Positions 4,655 to 8,398 of a stretch of DNA of 8,398 bases are shown in pieces. The DNA is taken from contig CAJOQO010000313.1 in NCBI GenBank assembly GCA_905236545.1, positions 1-8,398 of the forward strand. The letters are read 5' to 3'. Every line of letters starts with the position of its first letter. Position 1 is the stretch's first letter. The position numbers were made by a program, and so were the translations under genes. The DNA comes from an uncultured Lachnospiraceae bacterium. Its GTDB lineage: Bacteria > Bacillota > Clostridia > Lachnospirales > Lachnospiraceae. The notes beneath the pieces were generated by a model. The model made no database searches. It was not told the origin of the DNA and worked only from the letters and a program-made list of their open reading frames with translations.

Positions 4655-5398
4655 TCATTCATGATACTCGATCCCCATCAGGGTCAGCCCTTCGGGTCTC
4701 GCAGTATCTCCGGCCCTTGACCGGTCCTTTGCCTCCAGAATCTCCTTCATCTCCTCCGGAGGGATCAGCCCGCCTCCCACCTGAAACAGTGTTCCGACGA
4801 TGATCCGGACCATATTGTAGAGAAAACCGTTCCCGGAAATCATTACCGTGATCATATCCCCGTCCCGGGCAACATCACACCGGTAGATGGTCCGCACATG
4901 GTTGGGCCGGTCAGGCCTGGCCGTGCAGAAGGAACTGAAATCATGCTCTCCGACCAGATACTGCGCCGCCTGATGCATCTTCTTTGCATCCAGCGCATAG
5001 TAGTAGTAGGTGGAGTACCTCGATACGAGGGGATTCGGGATCCGCCGGTTCCAGATCTGATAGCGGTAGGTCTTTGTGGTATCACAGAATCTCGGATGAA
5101 AATCATCTCTCACATGGACGGATTCCTGTACACGGATATCCGGGGGAAGGTAGGTATTGACCGCAAGGGCAATCTTCTCTATGGGCATACGGGCCGAGGT
5201 ATCAAACACCGCGACATTTCCCATCGCGTGCACCCCGGCGTCCGTCCTGCTGGCACCGAGCACATGGATCTCCTCCCGAAGAAGCGCGGAGAGATTCCTG
5301 TTAAGCTGCGCCTCGATCGTATCTCCCTCCGGCTGAACCTGCCACCCATGGTAACTGGTTCCGTCATAAGCAACTGTCAGCTTGACTCTTCTCTTCAT
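4655..5398 (-). CDS. truA: tRNA pseudouridine(38-40) synthase TruA
   Basis: TruA isomerises uridines 38, 39 and 40 in the anticodon arm of many tRNAs. From the ATG at 5398 the product is 247 aa, the usual size. It begins MKRRVKLTVAYDGTSYHGWQ and carries the catalytic motif GASRTDAGVHA with nucleophile D53. Further family blocks are KTYRYQIWNR, the GEHDFSSFCTA segment, and the C-terminal GNGFLYNMVRIIVGTL. The chosen start matches family N-termini and has AAAGGAAG a few bases upstream. The frame is open 70 codons further, into ecfT, but that extension has no TruA-like sequence. It follows ecfT by 170 nt. In Bacillus subtilis rplM-rpsI come next, but here the aldolase does. Confidence 0.95.
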   Translation of the reverse strand: MKRRVKLTVAYDGTSYHGWQVQPEGDTIEAQLNRNLSALLREEIHVLGASRTDAGVHAMGNVAVFDTSARMPIEKIALAVNTYLPPDIRVQESVHVRDDFHPRFCDTTKTYRYQIWNRRIPNPLVSRYSTYYYYALDAKKMHQAAQYLVGEHDFSSFCTARPDRPNHVRTIYRCDVARDGDMITVMISGNGFLYNMVRIIVGTLFQVGGGLIPPEEMKEILEAKDRSRAGDTARPEGLTLMGIEYHE

Positions 5399-5568
5399 CC
5401 ATCTTCCTTTCATCCGCGGTTCGTACCGTTCCATAAGGATCGGTGCCGCACGCAGGATCGCAGTGTCCCGGAGAGTGCCGGCATCAGGCGCAGAGCCTGT
5501 CTGAAAACAACCTGCATCTTTTGCATCCCGCCTGTCTGTAAAAGCTGTCACGCAGCGGATCGCTGTCA
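5399..5568 (-). other. ecfT-truA intergenic region
   Basis: This 170-nt gap holds no terminator and no clear promoter on the transcript strand. AGACAGGC occurs twice (5533-5540 and 5500-5507) flanking TGCAAAAGATGCA. The truA frame is open across the whole gap, and a second frame could encode 38 aa from an ATG near 5525. Neither peptide resembles a known family, so I annotate no gene here. Confidence 0.4.
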
Positions 5569-6393
5569 TCACGGCAGAAACGACACCTGTATCTCCACAA
5601 ACTTCCACGTGAGGAACATTGCCGCCGCATAGCCCGCAATGATCCCGTAGGAAACATAATCTCTTGTTTGATAAATGAGCGGTTTCATCTTTGTCCGTCC
5701 TCCGCCGCCCCGGTAGCCCCTCGCCTCCATCGCCATCGCCAGGTCATTGGCACGGCGGAACGCGGAAACGAACAGTGGAACCAGCAGAGGAATCAGAGCC
5801 TTTGCGCGCCGGATGATGCCGCCTGAATCGAAGTCCGCCCCCCTTGCCTTCTGTGCACTCATGATCCGGTTCGTTTCCTCCATCAGAATCGGAATAAACC
5901 GGAGCGCGATGCTCATCATCATAGCAATCTCATGGATCGGGATATGAAGACGCCCCATCCACCCAAGTCCGGTCTCCAGCCCGTCCGTAAGCTGATTCGG
6001 GGTTGTCGTCAGGGTCATGATGCTTGACCCGATGATCAGGAAACTCAGGCGGACCGCCATGTGGATCGCCATGCGGATTCCCTCGGCTGTAATCTGAAAC
6101 TTCCAGATTCTGACGACCGGCTCCCCCGGCGTGAGGAACAGATTAAGCAATGCCGTGATCAGCATCAGAACAAAGATCATCCGCAGCCCGCGCAGAATGA
6201 ATCCGACCGGTACCGTTGACAGAACGATCACGATAACCAGAACCGCAGCAGCGACCAGATAAGAGGAAACCGAGCCAAATGCGAACAGCGTGATAATGAA
6301 CACCAGTGTGCCCACCAGTTTCACCCTGGGATCCAGCCGGTGCAGGATCGATGTCGCGGGATAATATTGACCTAATGTGATATCCTTGAGCAT
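5569..6393 (-). CDS. ecfT: Energy-coupling factor transporter transmembrane protein EcfT
   Basis: EcfT is the membrane scaffold that links the ATPases EcfA1/EcfA2 to exchangeable substrate-binding S-components for vitamins and metals. At 274 aa it is near the usual 265. Hydrophobic segments lie at about residues 25-40, 43-62, 69-88, 111-128, 198-213 and 247-264. The two diagnostic Ala-Arg-Gly coupling motifs are present: QKARGADF (A183-G185) and MEARGYRGG (A224-G226), the ends of the coupling helices that enter the ATPase grooves. The ATG at 6393 follows AGGGAG (6404-6399) after five bases. Upstream CTCC can pair with GGAG of that site (6411-6400), which could lower initiation. It lies 26 nt after ecfA2. 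No S-component is encoded here, so it likely serves several S-proteins encoded elsewhere (group II). Confidence 0.95.
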   Translation of the reverse strand: MLKDITLGQYYPATSILHRLDPRVKLVGTLVFIITLFAFGSVSSYLVAAAVLVIVIVLSTVPVGFILRGLRMIFVLMLITALLNLFLTPGEPVVRIWKFQITAEGIRMAIHMAVRLSFLIIGSSIMTLTTTPNQLTDGLETGLGWMGRLHIPIHEIAMMMSIALRFIPILMEETNRIMSAQKARGADFDSGGIIRRAKALIPLLVPLFVSAFRRANDLAMAMEARGYRGGGGRTKMKPLIYQTRDYVSYGIIAGYAAAMFLTWKFVEIQVSFLP

Positions 6394-6419
6394 ATATTCT
6401 CCCTGAGGAGGCTTTTCTC

Positions 6420-7274
6420 TTAAGATCTGTTCCGGATCTCCCGCAGGATCTCCTCCGCAGCCCCGTCAATCGTTGTTACAGAAGGCGCAACGTTCCAGCC
6501 CCTCTCTCTCAGCTGCGCCATCACGTAAGAAACCGCGGGAGCAGCAAGACCGATCTCTTCCAGCTCTTTCACATGGACAAATACCTTCGATGGCTCGTCG
6601 TCATACAGAATCTTCCCTTTATCAAGAACGATGATGCGTCCGGCATAGTCTGCGACGTCTTCCATACTGTGCGAAACCAGGACGATCGAGATTTTCTTCT
6701 CCTCATGCAGACGCTTCAGAAGGCGGAGAATCTCGCCGCGTCCCTCCGGATCCATGCCTGCTGTCGGCTCATCGAGCACCAGAAGCTCCGGCTTCATCGC
6801 CAGAATCCCGGCAATCGCGGCTCTGCGCTTCTGTCCCCCGGACAGCTCGAAGGGACTCCGGCTTTCGTAGCTCTCATCCAGTCCGACCGAGCGCATGGCT
6901 TCCCTCGCACATTCAAAAGCCTCCTCCTTCGACAGATTCCGGTTCTTCGGCCCGAAAGCGACATCTTCCAGCACGGTGGCTTCAAACAGCTGATACTCGG
7001 GATACTGAAAAACAAGTCCGACCCGGCAGCGAAGCTCCCTGAGCGGATAGTTCTTTCCGGCGATGTTCTCTCCGTCCACCAGAACCTTTCCCTGCGTCGC
7101 CATCAGCAAACCGTTCAGATGCTGTACGAGAGTGGACTTTCCCGAGCCGGTGTGGCCGATCATCCCGATGAATTCTCCGCTGCCGATCGTCATGCTGACA
7201 TCTTCGAGCGCCTTCATCTCATAGGGAGTAGACGGCTGATAGGTATAGCTGACATGCTCTAGCTTCAGTTCCAT
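6420..7274 (-). CDS. ecfA2: Energy-coupling factor transporter ATP-binding protein EcfA2
   Basis: This is the second ATPase of the ECF heterodimer. From the ATG at 7274 it is 284 aa. It shows Walker A GHTGSGKST (40-48), Q-loop Q90 in VFQYPEYQLF, signature LSGGQKRR (144-151), Walker B LLVLDEPTAG with E169, and switch histidine H202 in SHSMED. YTYQPSTPYEMKAL near the N-terminus and FQYPEYQLFE are typical of EcfA2 rather than EcfA1. The start is uncertain: in-frame ATGs at 7286 (288 aa) and 7325 (301 aa) exist, and none has a strong ribosome binding site. I prefer 7274 because MELKLEHVSYTY aligns with family N-termini, and because the ATG at 7325 lies at the edge of a hairpin arm. The ecfA1 stop is 60 nt upstream. 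Confidence 0.93.
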   Translation of the reverse strand: MELKLEHVSYTYQPSTPYEMKALEDVSMTIGSGEFIGMIGHTGSGKSTLVQHLNGLLMATQGKVLVDGENIAGKNYPLRELRCRVGLVFQYPEYQLFEATVLEDVAFGPKNRNLSKEEAFECAREAMRSVGLDESYESRSPFELSGGQKRRAAIAGILAMKPELLVLDEPTAGMDPEGRGEILRLLKRLHEEKKISIVLVSHSMEDVADYAGRIIVLDKGKILYDDEPSKVFVHVKELEEIGLAAPAVSYVMAQLRERGWNVAPSVTTIDGAAEEILREIRNRS

Positions 7275-7300
7275 TCCATTTTCCATCCCGTTACCATTCC

Positions 7301-7331
7301 GGCAGGAAATGACACTGCCTTTCATCCTGCC
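7301..7331 (-). other. Hairpin between ecfA1 and ecfA2
   Basis: Perfect seven-base arms GGCAGGA (7301-7307) and TCCTGCC (7325-7331) flank a 17-base loop just after the ecfA1 stop (7335). There is no U-tract, so it is not a terminator. It overlaps the farthest in-frame ATG of ecfA2 (7325) and may protect the mRNA or tune ecfA2 translation. Confidence 0.45.
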
Positions 7332-7334
7332 AGA

Positions 7335-8192
7335 TCACAGGCTGTCCAGTGCTTCCACCAGTTCCTCGATCGTCAGGACACTGTCCGGAAGATCGACTCC
7401 GCGCTTCTTCAGTTTCCAGGCAAGCATCGCTGCAGGAGGTACATCAAGCCTGAAGGAACGCAGCTCCTCCACCCGGGAGAAAACTTCCCGCGCGCTTCCG
7501 CTCATCACGATCCTTCCATGATCCATCACCAGTACGCGGTCCGCCTGAACGACTTCTTCCATATAGTGCGTGATCAGAATGACCGTCACCTTTTCCTGAC
7601 GGTTCAGATCCAGAATGGTCTGTATCACTTCTTTGCGTCCGCCCGGGTCGAGCATCGCGGTCGCTTCGTCGAGGATTATGCACCTGGGGCGCATCGCGAT
7701 CACCCCTGCGATGGCAACCCGCTGCTTCTGTCCTCCGCTCAGCCGGTTCGGGGAGGATCTTCTCTTCTTCCACATCCCGACGGCCCTCAGCGCATGCTCC
7801 ACGCGCTCCCAGATCTGCGGCGTGGGAACGCCCATATTCTCGGGGCCGAAGCCGACATCCTCCTCGACCATCGACGCAATGATCTGGTTGTCGGGGTTTT
7901 GAAAAACCATGCCGGCGCTTTGCCTGATCTTCCAGACGTTCTTCTCGTCACTGGTATCATAACCGTCCACATATAAGGTTCCGCTTTCGGGCGTCAGCAG
8001 AGCGTTCAGATGTCTGGCCAGGGTGGACTTGCCTGAACCATTATGCCCCAGTATCGCGATGAACTGCCCCGGCTCCACCTCGATGTCTACCCCGGCGAGC
8101 GCGGTCTGATCCGATTCCGGATTGCCTTCGTCATCATAGATGGTATAGCTATATGTCAGATCATGTCCTTCGATAATATTGTTCTGGTTCAT
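7335..8192 (-). CDS. ecfA1: Energy-coupling factor transporter ATP-binding protein EcfA1
   Basis: This is the first ATPase of the ECF module (285 aa, typical about 280). It shows Walker A GHNGSGKST (49-57), Q-loop Q98 in the EcfA1-type FQNPDNQIIASMVEEDVGFG block, signature LSGGQKQR (151-158), Walker B CIILDEATAMLDP with D175 and E176, and switch H209 in THYMEE. Together with EcfA2 and EcfT it powers uptake of several micronutrients by shared S-components. The ATG at 8192 (MNQNNIIEGHDLTYSY) was chosen to fit the family. The frame is open 30 codons further, but that part is Arg/Gly-rich and unrelated. The ribosome binding site is weak: GAGAGG lies 13 bases away and a closer GGAT lies 5 bases away. 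It is the first gene after the predicted promoter at 8302-8330. Confidence 0.95.
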   Translation of the reverse strand: MNQNNIIEGHDLTYSYTIYDDEGNPESDQTALAGVDIEVEPGQFIAILGHNGSGKSTLARHLNALLTPESGTLYVDGYDTSDEKNVWKIRQSAGMVFQNPDNQIIASMVEEDVGFGPENMGVPTPQIWERVEHALRAVGMWKKRRSSPNRLSGGQKQRVAIAGVIAMRPRCIILDEATAMLDPGGRKEVIQTILDLNRQEKVTVILITHYMEEVVQADRVLVMDHGRIVMSGSAREVFSRVEELRSFRLDVPPAAMLAWKLKKRGVDLPDSVLTIEELVEALDSL

Positions 8193-8301
8193 CGGTGATC
8201 CGCATCCTCTCCCTGCTGCGTCTTCCTGAAGCTTCCTCCGGTCTGTCCCGGTTCTGTTCCTGTCCGCTCCGGTTCTTCCCACATCATTTCACACTCTGCC
8301 T

Positions 8302-8330
8302 ATCTTACACGCTGCCTGCTGATCGCGCAA
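8302..8330 (-). promoter_or_regulatory. Candidate promoter for ecfA1-ecfA2-ecfT-truA
   Basis: TTGCGC (8330-8325) and TAAGAT (8307-8302) are 17 bases apart; each matches four of six consensus bases. The site directly follows a probable terminator and would give a leader of about 100 nt. Without it the ecf genes would depend on the upstream operon. Confidence 0.5.
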
Positions 8331-8331
8331 T

Positions 8332-8359
8332 AAAAAAGGCTTGGTTACATGCCCCGGCC
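8332..8359 (-). terminator. Probable terminator of the gene upstream of the window
   Basis: Six U (8337-8332) follow a G/C-rich segment whose ends GGC (8359-8357) and GCC (8340-8338) can pair, with a short inner GG/CC helix and an internal loop. The stem is weak, so the call rests mostly on the U-run and on the promoter that follows. In many Firmicutes the gene upstream of ecfA1 is rplQ, which cannot be checked here. The remaining edge sequence (8360-8398) shows an ATGG/CCAT hairpin and no recognisable gene. Confidence 0.45.
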
Positions 8360-8398
8360 TGCGGATGGTTTCCCCATAGACGGCTGATTCTGCAGCTC

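Noticed and set aside
4423..4662. A 79-codon minus-strand open frame rich in KTDKRD repeats, starting across the truA stop.
   Set aside because: It has no ribosome binding site, most of it is the 18-bp repeat array, and its last third is the aldolase read out of frame.
4634..4668. A plus-strand TTGACT followed by a weak -10-like CATGAT, possibly an antisense promoter.
   Set aside because: The -10 match is poor and there is no plus-strand gene downstream; it is expected by chance.
5399..5608. A 70-residue N-terminal extension of TruA.
   Set aside because: TruA at 247 aa from 5398 has the normal family N-terminus and length. The extension begins inside ecfT and has no recognisable sequence.
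8283..8398. A possible riboswitch or T-box before ecfA1, as ECF genes are often vitamin-regulated.
   Set aside because: I could not find the conserved core of any riboswitch or T-box class I know. The sequence is better explained by a weak terminator and a promoter.

Overview
This is a core-genome window with every gene on the minus strand. The proteins read as Bacillota, most likely class Clostridia and Lachnospiraceae-like. The reasons are the ecfA1-ecfA2-ecfT-truA block, the rpmG-secE-nusG-rplK-rplA order, AGGAGG-type ribosome binding sites before most genes, a Firmicutes-style L10 leader, and rather GC-rich DNA. The taxonomic guess is an inference from gene order and residue patterns. I see no mobile element, CRISPR array, tRNA or rRNA.

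Read in the direction of transcription (from high to low coordinates), the layout is as follows. (1) 8398-8283: a probable terminator of an upstream gene, then a candidate promoter. (2) ecfA1 (8192-7335), ecfA2 (7274-6420) and ecfT (6393-5569) encode the two ATPases and the shared transmembrane protein of a group II ECF vitamin transporter. truA (5398-4655), a tRNA pseudouridine synthase, follows. (3) A spacer with four 18-bp tandem repeats leads to a class II ketose-bisphosphate aldolase (4499-3633). (4) A strong promoter and structured leader start the operon rpmG (TTG start) - secE - nusG - rplK - rplA, which ends at an intrinsic terminator (1040-1006). (5) A second promoter, an L10-binding leader and an attenuator precede rplJ. 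A 178-nt gap follows, and then the first 23 codons of rplL at the window edge.

The genes serve ribosome assembly and translation (L33, L11, L1, L10, L7/L12, TruA), transcription elongation (NusG), protein export (SecE) and micronutrient uptake (EcfAAT). The aldolase is the one metabolic gene, placed between two blocks that are separate in Bacillus subtilis.

I did not find an undescribed multi-gene system. The non-routine content is in the RNA between genes. The gaps before rplK and before rplA carry the same compact fold, which resembles the L1-binding site of 23S rRNA and abuts each ribosome binding site. The L10 leader shows a complete terminator/antiterminator arrangement with a second promoter-like element inside it. 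The rplA 3' region holds a three-copy heptamer that can form two mutually exclusive hairpins. NusG carries an insertion of about 30 residues in its N-terminal domain.
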